28,346 nucleotides of DNA from Holophagaceae bacterium UBA706. GTDB taxonomy: Bacteria > Acidobacteriota > Holophagae > Holophagales > Holophagaceae. The notes beneath the pieces are model-generated. The model searched no databases. It was not told the DNA's origin and was given only the letters and a program-made list of their open reading frames with translations. The DNA lies in NCBI GenBank assembly GCA_002298155.1, contig DBME01000013.1:20278-48623 (forward strand). The letters are read 5' to 3'. Of this stretch, positions 1-7,708 are shown in pieces; within the stretch, counting starts at the first letter, position 1; each line of letters opens with the position of its first letter. The position numbers and the translations under genes were made by a program.

Positions 1-48
1 ACCGTTCTGCGAACCCAAGCCATCCGCTTTCCCATCTGGAGACATTGC

Positions 49-1227
49 ATGAATTTCAATCGCAGCCTAACCGCCCTGGCTCTACTGGTCGCTTTGGGGT
101 CGGGCCATGCCCTTCCGGCGGCCGGGCTGCCCTCGGGAACCCCCGAGCCTCCGGCGTCCGCCGCGCCGGCGCCGATGAAGGTGGGGGACCCCGCGCCCCC
201 CCTCAGTCTTTCTGTATTCCTGAAGGGCGAGCCCATCCACCATTTCGAAAAGGGGCAGCTGTACCTTGTGGAGTTCTGGGCGACCTGGTGCACGGCCTGC
301 AAGATGATGGTTCCCCATCTGTCCCAGGTGGCCAGGGACTTCCGGGGGAAGGTCACGGTCCTCAGCGTGAACGTTTCGGAGCAGGGGCACGAAGGGGAGC
401 CCTATTCCAGCCATCTCCCCAAGGTGCGGCGCTTCATGGATTCGCCGGGAGGCGAGGAGATGGATTTCACCGTGGCCATGGACGATGACGCGTGCACGAT
501 GCTGAGGACGTGGCTGGAGCCGTCCGGGGGCGGGTTCCCGTCCGCGGTCCTCGTGGACCGGGAGGGAAGGGTGGCCTGGACCGGGTTCCCGGGCGAATCC
601 CTGGGGGAGGTCCTGGAACTGGCCGTCGAGAACAAGCTCACCGAGGCGGCCCTCGGACAGATCACGGCGCGGGAGGAAGCGCGGCGGAAGGACACCCAGG
701 ACTTCCAGAAGCGCGTCGGTGCCCTGGCCAGTGCCAGGAAGTATGCCGAGGCCCTGAGCCTGATCGAGGACCGGATCGCCCGGACGCGCAAACCGGGCCT
801 GCCCACCGATTCCAACCTGCTTTCCGCCAAGTACCACGTACTCACCTACCTGAACCCCGCCGAGGCCCGGAAGGCCGGCGAGGATTACCTGAACCAGTAC
901 GCGAAGTATCCGGTCTACCTGTCCTTCTTCGCCATGGGCCTCCTTTCGGGCGAATCCATGAGCGGAGGCAAATTCGGCTGCCAGGATCGCGAACTTACCC
1001 TCCGCGCCGCCCGGGCCGCCCTCGAGCAGGGGGATCGTCACAATCCGCTGGCACTGCAGGACCTGGCCAAGGCCTACGCCCTCCTGAAGGACTACCGGAA
1101 CGCGGTGACGTACCAGCAGCTCGCGCTGGATGTGCTCGACGACTACGGGCGCGGCCCTCAGCGGAAGGTGTTCGAGCGGCCCCTCAAGGCATTCAAGGCG
1201 GCCCTGAAACCGGCCGCGAACCGCTAG
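49..1227 (+). CDS. TlpA-like exported thiol-disulfide oxidoreductase with helical C-terminal extension (paralogue 1)
   Basis: A 392-residue protein of the TlpA/ResA thioredoxin-like family, which reduces or exchanges disulfides outside the cytoplasm. Residues 1-25 form a signal peptide (short basic start, hydrophobic stretch, Ala-rich end), followed by a Pro/Ala-rich linker. The thioredoxin fold spans about 43-195, with the active site WCTAC (Cys81, Cys84) and the cis-proline at Pro164 (GGGFPS). About 195 further residues are helix-rich and TPR-like, much longer than a plain TlpA. The start is supported by GGAGA at 38-42, six bases before the ATG. A second paralogue follows after 68 bases and a third lies at 5669-6814 on the other strand. 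The family is clear; substrate and partner are unknown. It could be a reductase for the receptor or for an imported molecule, but that is inference. Confidence 0.85.
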   Translation: MNFNRSLTALALLVALGSGHALPAAGLPSGTPEPPASAAPAPMKVGDPAPPLSLSVFLKGEPIHHFEKGQLYLVEFWATWCTACKMMVPHLSQVARDFRGKVTVLSVNVSEQGHEGEPYSSHLPKVRRFMDSPGGEEMDFTVAMDDDACTMLRTWLEPSGGGFPSAVLVDREGRVAWTGFPGESLGEVLELAVENKLTEAALGQITAREEARRKDTQDFQKRVGALASARKYAEALSLIEDRIARTRKPGLPTDSNLLSAKYHVLTYLNPAEARKAGEDYLNQYAKYPVYLSFFAMGLLSGESMSGGKFGCQDRELTLRAARAALEQGDRHNPLALQDLAKAYALLKDYRNAVTYQQLALDVLDDYGRGPQRKVFERPLKAFKAALKPAANR

Positions 1228-1295
1228 CCCTGGAACCCGAGAATCTTCCCAGCCTGAACTCAAATCCGAAATACCCGGCTTACCCCGGAAATCCC

Positions 1296-2426
1296 ATGGA
1301 GGAACCTTTGACCTCTTTCGTCCAAAGCAGCCGTCCCGCCCTCTTGACCCTGGCCGCGTTCATGGCCTGTGCCGGCCCGGTCCCCCTCAAGGCCGCGGAT
1401 GCCCGGAAGGCCCCCGCGGTCACCCTGAAGGTGGGCGACCCCGCTCCCCCCTTCGTGCATGGCGCCTGGCTGAAGGGCGCGCCCCTCACCTCCTTCGCCA
1501 AGGGACAGATCTACGTGCTTGAGTTCTGGGGAACCCATTGCGGTGCCTGTGTGGCGGCGATGCCGCACGTGACGGAGCTGGCCAAGACCTACGCCGGCAA
1601 GGTCACCTTCATCGGCGTCAACGTCCTGGAAAGCGCCAAGAACCCCGCGCTCACCGATCGCAGGGTGGCCGCCTTCGTCAAGGCCAAGGGCGGCACCATG
1701 GACTACCTGGTCTGCCGCGACACGGCCGGTGGAGCCATGTGGAAGACCTGGATGCAGGCATCGGGCATGCCCGCCATTCCGGCTACCTTCGTCGTGGATG
1801 GAAACGGCCGCCTGGTCTGGAAGGGCCATCCCACTGCCCTGGATCCGGTGCTGGAACAGCTTGTGGCAGGCCAATTCGACGCCGCCGCGACCGAAACGGC
1901 CGCCAGGACGAACGAGGAAATCCAGCGGGCCATAACGGGGGCCCTGAAGGCCAAGGAATGGCAGAAGGCACTGGACCTCGTTGCCACGTACCATCCCGCC
2001 GAGAAGGACGAACAGACCTTCGCCAACAGCTACAGGTTCCAGGCGCTGTTGCACCTGGACCCCAAGGCCGCCGAGGAGATGTTCGATCGCGCCGCCGCCA
2101 TCGAGGATTCCGAGGATGCCGGCTGCTTTGCCAACGCCATCGCCTACGAGGACGGCCTCCCCGTGAAATGGTATGTCAGGGCGGTCCCCGTGCTCGAAAA
2201 GGCCGCCAGGGAAGAAAAGGGCCTTCTGGGGGTTCTGTCCCAGGCCCAGCTCAAGGCCGGAGACCCCGGTTCCGCAGCGAAGTCCAAGGCGCTGGAGATC
2301 GAGGATTTCAAGGGGAAGATGAACTTTATTCTCGAGAACCATCCCGAGCAGGGCGCCGTGCTCAAGCAGCACCTGCAAAAGCTTGAGGAGGAACGCAAGG
2401 CCTACCTGGCTGCCGCCAGCCATTGA
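1296..2426 (+). CDS. TlpA-like exported thiol-disulfide oxidoreductase (paralogue 2)
   Basis: Second TlpA-family protein, 376 residues from the ATG. It has a signal peptide (about 1-34, ending around LKAADA), a thioredoxin fold at about 43-200 with active site HCGAC (Cys82, Cys85) and cis-proline at Pro162 (AIPATF), then a helical, charged C-terminal region to the end. The start is uncertain. The ATG at 1296 has only a weak ribosome site, while a perfect GGAGG at 1298-1302 lies five bases before an in-frame TTG at 1308, which would give 372 residues with an equally good signal peptide. It shares the segment KVGDPAPP and the fold order with paralogue 1, pointing to tandem duplication, and is probably cotranscribed with it. 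The active-site pair CGAC differs from CTAC in paralogue 1 and CSPC in paralogue 3, so redox potentials may differ. The substrate is unknown. Confidence 0.84.
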   Translation: MEEPLTSFVQSSRPALLTLAAFMACAGPVPLKAADARKAPAVTLKVGDPAPPFVHGAWLKGAPLTSFAKGQIYVLEFWGTHCGACVAAMPHVTELAKTYAGKVTFIGVNVLESAKNPALTDRRVAAFVKAKGGTMDYLVCRDTAGGAMWKTWMQASGMPAIPATFVVDGNGRLVWKGHPTALDPVLEQLVAGQFDAAATETAARTNEEIQRAITGALKAKEWQKALDLVATYHPAEKDEQTFANSYRFQALLHLDPKAAEEMFDRAAAIEDSEDAGCFANAIAYEDGLPVKWYVRAVPVLEKAAREEKGLLGVLSQAQLKAGDPGSAAKSKALEIEDFKGKMNFILENHPEQGAVLKQHLQKLEEERKAYLAAASH

Positions 2427-2655
2427 TCCCGGATTTCCGCGCGAATCCAGGAGCGGAGAGCGCAGCCCCCGGGGCGGATGCACCCCAAGTGGTACTCCCA
2501 CCGATTCGCAAAGTGGTGCACATCCCGGAAGCCGGCGCTTGTCACCATCGTCCAAGCCAATCAGATCTCATTCAATCCCGCATCCTCCATCCGACCCCAC
2601 CCACGGGGCGGCTCACATTTTGGTGCCCAGATGTACCCTTTCTAAGGAGTGAGGC
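2427..2655. other. Leader/intergenic region before the TonB-dependent receptor
   Basis: 229 bases between the second TlpA-like gene and the receptor. I see no gene. Two copies of AAGTGGT sit at 2487-2493 and 2511-2517, 24 bases apart, within a partly self-complementary stretch (GGATGCACC near 2477 and GGTGCACATCC near 2515). This could be an operator, but I cannot tie it to a known regulator. No convincing -35/-10 pair stands out. The receptor's ribosome site AAGGAG is at 2644-2649. Confidence 0.3.
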
Positions 2656-5592
2656 ATGACAATTCGTTCGACAACGCTTGCCACGATCGGCTTCCTCATC
2701 GTCGCGGCCGCTCCCGCCGGTGCCCAGTCCCTGCAGACGGGCGAAATCAAGGGCGTGGTCCGGAGCAGTGACAAGAACCCACTGGCCGGGGCGAAGGTCC
2801 GGGCCAAGTCCGGCCAGATTGAACGGACCGTCGTCACGGGCCCGGATGGCGCCTACCGGCTGCCCCTGCTGAACGTGGGCGCATGGACCCTGTCCATCTT
2901 CAAGGAAGGGTTCCGGGACTCATCCGTCAGTGTCCATGTTTCCATCAACGAGACCAAGGTGGCCAACTTCTCCCTGGTGGGCGAGGCCCATGCGACCGTG
3001 GTGGTGGTGGATGCCCTCGGCCAGCTGGACACCAGCACCGCCCAGGTGGCCACGAACCTGTCCGCAAAGCAACTCGAAGTCATCCCCGTGAACATGACCA
3101 GCATGAACGCCCTGGACGGCCTCATGGCCGTCGTGCCCGGCGTCATGGTTTCCAGTTCAGGGACGTACCAGATCCGGGGAGGGGCCTCCAACGAGAACGT
3201 GTTCGTGGTGGATGGCAACATCACCAATCCGACCTTCACGAATCAGGCCACCACTACCGTCAAGGAACCCTCGGTCCAGCCCGCCCGGGAATTCCTTGAA
3301 TCCGTGGAGGTGGTCACCAATTCCTTCGGTGCCGAGTACGGGGTGTTCGGCGGTGCGATCAACGCCCTGACCAAGAGCGGCACCAATAACCAGGAAGGCA
3401 GCATCTTCTACCGCACGAATTTCCCCAATTCCTCGGCGATGCCGTTCTACCAGGCCGACTGGGTGCCCACGAACCCGAGAACGCCGCAGGAGGACAAGTA
3501 CCACCGCTACGGCTTCACCGTCAGCGGCCCGATCGTCAAGGACAAGCTCTTCTACTTCGTGGGCTTCCAGGGATTCCGCGACGTCGTCCCCGCCGCCGTC
3601 TTCGAGACTGGGGGGTCGAACTGGGACGGACTCCAGTCCGACAAGCAGCGTGTCACGGGGCCCAATCAGTGGACCGCCAAGGTCAACTGGTACCTTTCCA
3701 CGGACCAGCAGCTCATCCTGAGTGCCACCCGGAGCCATTTCCGCTCCTACAGCGGGCACCAGTGGGCCACCTACGGCACCCTGGACATGGGCTCGGTCAC
3801 GGATGCGACCACCCAGAACGTCAACCTCACCTGGAACTGGACGCCGGCTTCGAATCTCTTCGTGGTCGCCAGCGTGGGGAACTTCAAGTCACCCCGGAGG
3901 GACATGCCGACCACGGGGGTCGCCAACCCCGTGATCTACTCCGATGCCCGGTACTTCGTGGATGGCCCCGGGAGCCACGGCACCCTCCCCGAGAATCCGA
4001 CCCTGATCGGCTACGTGACAGGGTCCGGGAGAATGGGCGGCGAATTTTCCGACAATCCCAACACGCAATACAAGATCGATGTTTCGTGGCTCCTTGGGGC
4101 CAACCAGATCCGGGCGGGCTACCTACGGCAGGATACCCAGTACCTGAATACGATCGGCGGGACGACCCGGTGGTTCGTCAAGAACGCCGTGGAATCCGGC
4201 TCGGACGCCGATACGTTGACGGCGATCCGCTCGGATCCATCCGACACCAAGTACAGCGGCATCATCCAGGGGTTCTACCTCAAGGACGTCCTCGAGATCA
4301 GGCCGGGCCTGCTTCTGGATATGGGCATCCGGACGGATTCTTACGTCTACAAGGGGGAAATGGCTCCCTTCGCCGGCATGCACCTGGCGGAATACGACCA
4401 CCTGAGCAAGCAGCTCCAGCCCCGGGTGGGCATCGTCTGGGACATCGACCAGGATGGCAGGAAGAAGGTCTACGCCCACTACGGGCGCTCCTTCGTGATC
4501 ATGCCCATGAGCATCGTTTCCTGGGCGACCACGAGCGGCCTCTATCTGGATTTCTACAATGCGGGGACTTGGGCCTACAACCCCACGTACGCCAACGGGA
4601 CGCCCATCACCCTGCTCAGCGGCACCCCGTCCTCCTCCATCGCTGTCGGGGGCGACGGTATGCCCCTTCCGCATGCCACGGACCTCCGTCTGCCCCGGAA
4701 GAACACCTTAACCCTGGGTGCGGACTGGACGCTCCCCAAGGGCTGGCTGGTGGGCGGATCCTGGACCTACTGGGAGCTGAAGGACGTCCTGGAGGACAGC
4801 TACTTCCTCAACAGCGACAGCACCAGCCCGTTCTTGGAAACCAGCAATACCAAGGTCACATGGAACCCCGGTCCCGGATCCGTCACGTTCCTGGATTCCT
4901 ACGGAACGCAGCACACCTGGGCGAGCAATTTCCCCACCCCGAAGGACCGCTACATCGACGCGACCTTCTACGCCACCAACCGGGGCGAACGCTACGATAT
5001 CGGCCTGAGCTACACCTGGACGCACCATTACGGGAACTACGCGGGCGAGAACACGGCGACCGGGTATTCCACGACCGGCAATACCTCGGAATTCGATTAC
5101 GCCCAGGCCATCGCCAACGGCACCATCGAATCCGATCCGGTCCATATGCTCAAGTTCAATGGGTCCTATCGTTTCACGATCCGTTCACAGGATCTCTTCG
5201 TCGGCATGACGGGCGTCTGGCGCACCGGCACGGGCCTCACCTCGACCATCAACGCGGGCGGCAAGTGGATGGCCACCGCCGACGACTATTCCTTCGGCGG
5301 GTTGTATTACGATACGATCCCCTACACGAACCGGCGAGGCGACCTGGGGCGTACGCCCAACGTATTCAACATGGACCTCAACCTGGGCATTCCCATCAAG
5401 ATCCGGAACAGGACCCTCCGCATCGAAGCGTCCGTCGCCAACGTCTTCAACAGCAGGACCCGGACCGCCTACGGGACGGGCCCCTTCGTGGGGAGCAGCC
5501 GGGAGGAACTCCGGGCCAACCCGAACTTCCTCCTGGCCAGCGAGGCCCTTTCCGGCCGCACCGTGACCGCGGGATGTTCCCTGGTTTTCTGA
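2656..5592 (+). CDS. Oar-like TonB-dependent outer-membrane receptor with carboxypeptidase-regulatory-like N-terminal domain
   Basis: A 978-residue outer-membrane protein. Residues 1-23 are a signal peptide ending AAPAGA. Residues about 29-110 form a carboxypeptidase-regulatory-like beta-sandwich (GEIKGVV, AGAKV, GPDGAYRLP, KEGFRD). About 125-245 is the TonB plug (ALDGLMAVVPGV, YQIRGGASNENVFVVDG, ESVEVVTNSFGAEYG). The remainder is a large beta-barrel rich in aromatic alternating strands and ends in Phe, as expected for Bam-inserted barrels. This layout is that of Oar/OmpA-related TonB-dependent transporters, which are much expanded in Acidobacteriota. The start is firm: AAGGAG at 2644-2649, six bases upstream. 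I see no clear TonB box. The cargo is unknown: uptake of polymers, peptides or metal complexes, or a role in secretion, are all possible. Three TlpA-like genes surround it. A strong terminator follows at 5613-5645. Confidence 0.9.
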   Translation: MTIRSTTLATIGFLIVAAAPAGAQSLQTGEIKGVVRSSDKNPLAGAKVRAKSGQIERTVVTGPDGAYRLPLLNVGAWTLSIFKEGFRDSSVSVHVSINETKVANFSLVGEAHATVVVVDALGQLDTSTAQVATNLSAKQLEVIPVNMTSMNALDGLMAVVPGVMVSSSGTYQIRGGASNENVFVVDGNITNPTFTNQATTTVKEPSVQPAREFLESVEVVTNSFGAEYGVFGGAINALTKSGTNNQEGSIFYRTNFPNSSAMPFYQADWVPTNPRTPQEDKYHRYGFTVSGPIVKDKLFYFVGFQGFRDVVPAAVFETGGSNWDGLQSDKQRVTGPNQWTAKVNWYLSTDQQLILSATRSHFRSYSGHQWATYGTLDMGSVTDATTQNVNLTWNWTPASNLFVVASVGNFKSPRRDMPTTGVANPVIYSDARYFVDGPGSHGTLPENPTLIGYVTGSGRMGGEFSDNPNTQYKIDVSWLLGANQIRAGYLRQDTQYLNTIGGTTRWFVKNAVESGSDADTLTAIRSDPSDTKYSGIIQGFYLKDVLEIRPGLLLDMGIRTDSYVYKGEMAPFAGMHLAEYDHLSKQLQPRVGIVWDIDQDGRKKVYAHYGRSFVIMPMSIVSWATTSGLYLDFYNAGTWAYNPTYANGTPITLLSGTPSSSIAVGGDGMPLPHATDLRLPRKNTLTLGADWTLPKGWLVGGSWTYWELKDVLEDSYFLNSDSTSPFLETSNTKVTWNPGPGSVTFLDSYGTQHTWASNFPTPKDRYIDATFYATNRGERYDIGLSYTWTHHYGNYAGENTATGYSTTGNTSEFDYAQAIANGTIESDPVHMLKFNGSYRFTIRSQDLFVGMTGVWRTGTGLTSTINAGGKWMATADDYSFGGLYYDTIPYTNRRGDLGRTPNVFNMDLNLGIPIKIRNRTLRIEASVANVFNSRTRTAYGTGPFVGSSREELRANPNFLLASEALSGRTVTAGCSLVF

Positions 5593-5612
5593 ACGGAGGT
5601 CGTGGAAAAGAG

Positions 5613-5645
5613 AAGCGCCCCGGGGAATCCGGGGCGCTTTCTTTT
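5613..5645 (+). terminator. Intrinsic terminator between convergent genes, possibly bidirectional
   Basis: Perfect 11-base stem (5613-5623 with 5629-5639, core AGCGCCCCGG) around the 5-base loop GGAAT, followed by a T-rich tail TCTTTT (5640-5645). It lies 20 bases after the receptor stop. The left flank GAAAAGAGAA also makes a T-rich tail on the minus strand, so it can serve the convergent TlpA-like gene ending at 5669. Confidence 0.9.
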
Positions 5646-5668
5646 ACCTGCGTGCCAGCAACAAGGAC

Positions 5669-6814
5669 CTACAGCGAATGGCCGGTTGAAGCCTGGACCC
5701 GGGCGGTGTACTCCGCGAGTTTGGCTTCGTACTCCTTGACGGTTTCCGCCGTGACGATCCCCTTCTGCTCCCCGATGGCGATGGCGGCCTTGGCAGCCTT
5801 GACGGCTTCCCTCTCCGTATCCGCGGCCCCGGCGAAATCCGACAGGTTCGCCTTGCACTGGGCCGCCAGGTGGAGGGTGATGGTGATCGGGTGGCCGGGC
5901 TGCTTGTTGAAGATTTCGAGCTGTTCCAGGCAGAAGGGATAAGCTTCTGCGGGCAAGGGTTTGTCATCCATGAGGATCAGGGACGCGAGCTGGGGGCCAC
6001 TGCCCGGGAACTTCACGGCCTCCTCCCGGGCGTAGGCCAGGGCCTTGGGCACGTCGAATTTCAGGAGGGTCGTGAACTTCGTGAGCCGGAACAGGAACCG
6101 GTAATCGGGGCTGATGCGGGCGTCGTCACCCTTCAGCAGGGCGAGGGCCTTCGGGTAGTCCTTGGCCGCGATGGCCGCGTCCAGGTTCTTGTCCAGCTCG
6201 TCGAGGTACGTGAAGGTGATCTCCATGCCCGCCGATTCGTTCTTCCGCGTCTGGGCGGCCGCGGCCATGTCATAGGTCCCCTTGAGGACATCCTCGAGGA
6301 CCTTGCCCAGGGCATTGGGGTGGCCGATCCAGAGGACCCGCCCGTCCTTGACGAGGAAGGAGGCCGGAATGCCGCCCTGGCCCGCGGCGCTCATCCATTC
6401 CTTCGCCATGGGCGTGCCGTTGGTGTCCATGGCGACCCGGTAATCCATCTCCTTGCCCAGCCGGTCGACGAATTTCTTGACGGAGGGGTAGTTCGATTCG
6501 TAGGCCTCGTCCTTGGCCCCCTTCTCGAAAACGTTCACCCCGATGAAGACCACCTTCCCGGCGTAGGTGCGGGACATCTCCGAAAGGTGGGGCATGGCGG
6601 CGCGGCAGGGACTGCACCAGGTCGCCCAGAACTCGATGACGTAGACCATGTCCTTGTCGAAGGCCGCGACCGGCTCGCCCTTCACCCACTTCACGTGGAG
6701 GGCGGGCGCCGGGGAGCCGAATTGCAGGGTGGGGCTTTGGCCGAAGGCTGGGGAAGGAAGCGCGAGGACACAGGCTGCGACCACCTTGAAGACGTTGGGG
6801 GTGAATAGGTTCAT
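5669..6814 (-). CDS. TlpA-like exported thiol-disulfide oxidoreductase (paralogue 3)
   Basis: A 381-residue exported thioredoxin-fold protein. Signal peptide 1-25 (ends SPAFGQ). TlpA-like domain about 30-185 with active site WCSPC (Cys67, Cys70) and cis-proline Pro150 (GGIPASF). Residues about 190-381 are helix-rich with TPR-like character (repeated Ala/Leu-rich helices such as AAIAAKDYPKALALL). Length and domain order match the two paralogues upstream of the receptor, and the segments YAGKV and IGVNV recur in paralogue 2. The start is fixed by GGAGA (minus strand, directly upstream of the ATG at 6814, about five bases spacing). It is convergent with the receptor gene, so it is transcribed separately, from the 6815-7147 region. 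CSPC makes it closest to a canonical thiol reductase. Client protein unknown. Confidence 0.85.
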   Translation of the reverse strand: MNLFTPNVFKVVAACVLALPSPAFGQSPTLQFGSPAPALHVKWVKGEPVAAFDKDMVYVIEFWATWCSPCRAAMPHLSEMSRTYAGKVVFIGVNVFEKGAKDEAYESNYPSVKKFVDRLGKEMDYRVAMDTNGTPMAKEWMSAAGQGGIPASFLVKDGRVLWIGHPNALGKVLEDVLKGTYDMAAAAQTRKNESAGMEITFTYLDELDKNLDAAIAAKDYPKALALLKGDDARISPDYRFLFRLTKFTTLLKFDVPKALAYAREEAVKFPGSGPQLASLILMDDKPLPAEAYPFCLEQLEIFNKQPGHPITITLHLAAQCKANLSDFAGAADTEREAVKAAKAAIAIGEQKGIVTAETVKEYEAKLAEYTARVQASTGHSL

Positions 6815-6961
6815 GGGCTCTCCTCGAATGTCCCATTCTTGGGTCTCCGCGAGGGCCCCGATGGGTCCAGTTTGGAGGACCTGGGCTGCACCACTTGCCT
6901 GATGCGGCTGCTCCGCAGGGCTGCCGGCAGGGCGGAAGGAGGGCCGTCCTTCCGTGGAGGT

Positions 6962-7009
6962 GCTGGATGCTTAATCTGGGGGTTCAGGGTGCGAGTCCCT
7001 GGGGAACCA
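6962..7009 (+). pseudogene. tRNA-like 3'-half remnant (tRNA-Lys-like)
   Basis: The bases at 6981-7001 give a T-arm like that of many tRNAs: stem CAGGG / CCCTG around the 7-base loop TGCGAGT. Canonical loops read TTCGANN, so T55 is replaced by G. Before it, CTGGA-TGCTTAA-TCTGG (about 6963-6979) resembles an anticodon arm with CTT (Lys), but T33 is replaced by G and two stem pairs are wobbles. ACCA occurs at 7006-7009. GGGCCGT, common as a tRNA-Lys 5' acceptor, occurs at about 6942-6948, but the 3' acceptor strand does not pair with it and the D-arm is too short. It is therefore not a functional tRNA. It may be a decayed tRNA copy or an old attachment-site scar. Low confidence. Confidence 0.3.
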
Positions 7010-7021
7010 TCAGGGCGAAAG

Positions 7022-7047
7022 CCCCGGAAACCGAAATGTTCCCGGGG
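7022..7047 (-). other. Stable hairpin downstream of the chemotaxis genes
   Basis: Stem CCCCGGGAAC / GTTTCCGGGG on the minus strand, 10 pairs with one G-T wobble, loop ATTTCG. On the plus strand the same stem has an A-C mismatch, so it fits a minus-strand RNA better. It sits about 100 bases after the cheW stop and could protect or end that transcript, but no T-run follows it on the minus strand, so it is not a standard intrinsic terminator. Confidence 0.4.
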
Positions 7048-7147
7048 AATTCGCATGTGTTTTTAAGAGAGGACTTCCGAGAGCGATTCCGGGGTGGCGT
7101 CGAATCCGGCAGGGGTAAATGGGGATTGGGGGTCACACGTCCGCGTG

Positions 7148-7678
7148 CTACCTGTTCGCACTTTCGTCCAGAGCGGCCATCTCCTCGATGGACAGCACAT
7201 GGGCGACATCAAGCAGGATGACGAACCTCTCCCCGACTTTCCCGACCCCCGCGATGAACTCGCTTCTCAGGGTGGTGCCGAAGGATGGGGCCGGCTCGAT
7301 CTCAGAAGGGCCGATTTCCAGGACTTCGCTCACATTGTCAACGATCACGCCCAATTCGATCTCATGGCCGGCCTCGCCGACCTCCAGGATCACGACGCAG
7401 GTGCGCCGCGCAATATCTGTGAGCGGACGTCCGAAACGGACGGAAAGATCGATCACGGGAACCACGGCCCCCCGGAGGTTGATCACTCCCCTCAGGAAGT
7501 CCGGCATCAGGGGAACCTCGGTGAGGCTTCCGTACTGGATGACTTCCTTGACTGCTCGGATATCCATGGCGAAGTGCTCTCCACCAAGGACGAAAGCCAG
7601 GTACTGGCTCTTGTTTTCCGCCTGTGCAAGCTCCACGGCGGCGCGTGTGCGTCGATTCAATTGGGTCGATTTGGCCAT
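7148..7678 (-). CDS. cheW: Chemotaxis coupling protein CheW
   Basis: A 176-residue CheW-domain protein that links chemoreceptors to the CheA kinase in cytoplasmic arrays. A basic, polar tail of about 25 residues precedes the domain (YLAFVLGGEHFAMDI). Conserved CheW segments follow: VKEVIQYGSLTEVP, LRGVINLRGAVVPVIDL, and the late VDNVSEVLEI and FIAGVGK. The chosen start is the ATG at 7678, with AGGAG at 7685-7689 (minus strand) six bases upstream; a longer in-frame start at 7705 lacks a ribosome site. It is the last gene of the minus-strand chemosensory cluster, 30 bases after cheA. Nothing is missing from the domain. Confident. Confidence 0.93.
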   Translation of the reverse strand: MAKSTQLNRRTRAAVELAQAENKSQYLAFVLGGEHFAMDIRAVKEVIQYGSLTEVPLMPDFLRGVINLRGAVVPVIDLSVRFGRPLTDIARRTCVVILEVGEAGHEIELGVIVDNVSEVLEIGPSEIEPAPSFGTTLRSEFIAGVGKVGERFVILLDVAHVLSIEEMAALDESANR

Positions 7679-7708
7679 GACATTCTCCTGATGAGGCGCA
7701 TTCAATGA

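Larger units (their letters stand above)
6815..7147. other. 333-base intergenic region with structured elements
   Basis: Lies between cheW (ends 7148) and the third TlpA-like gene (starts 6814), both on the minus strand, so it must hold the end of the chemotaxis transcript and the promoter or leader of the TlpA-like gene. I see no protein gene: short frames here have no ribosome site and run through hairpins. It contains a tRNA-like 3' half (6962-7009), a GGGC-GAAA-GCCC hairpin (7013-7024), a 10-base-pair hairpin (7022-7047) and a T5 run (7060-7064). TGCGA (6990-6994) and TCGCA (7051-7055) could close these helices into one folded unit on the plus strand. I cannot match it to a known RNA family. 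Confidence 0.4.

Noticed and set aside
2538..2570. TTGTCA followed by AGATCT as a receptor promoter
   Set aside because: The -10 part is too far from consensus and spacing is 18; not strong enough to annotate.
3669..5942. Plus-strand open frame of 757 codons overlapping the receptor
   Set aside because: Out-of-frame shadow of the receptor gene with no ribosome site; GC-rich sequence leaves few stops.
6811..7056. Small minus-strand frame with the peptide GSPGTRTLNPQIKH
   Set aside because: This kind of peptide is a well-known artefact of reading a tRNA 3' half in antisense; it was what pointed to the tRNA-like remnant.
6900..7060. Possible SRP RNA (GGAAGGAGGG resembles part of the conserved loop)
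   Set aside because: The surrounding conserved loop bases (GGAAGGAAGCAGCC) and long helix are absent.
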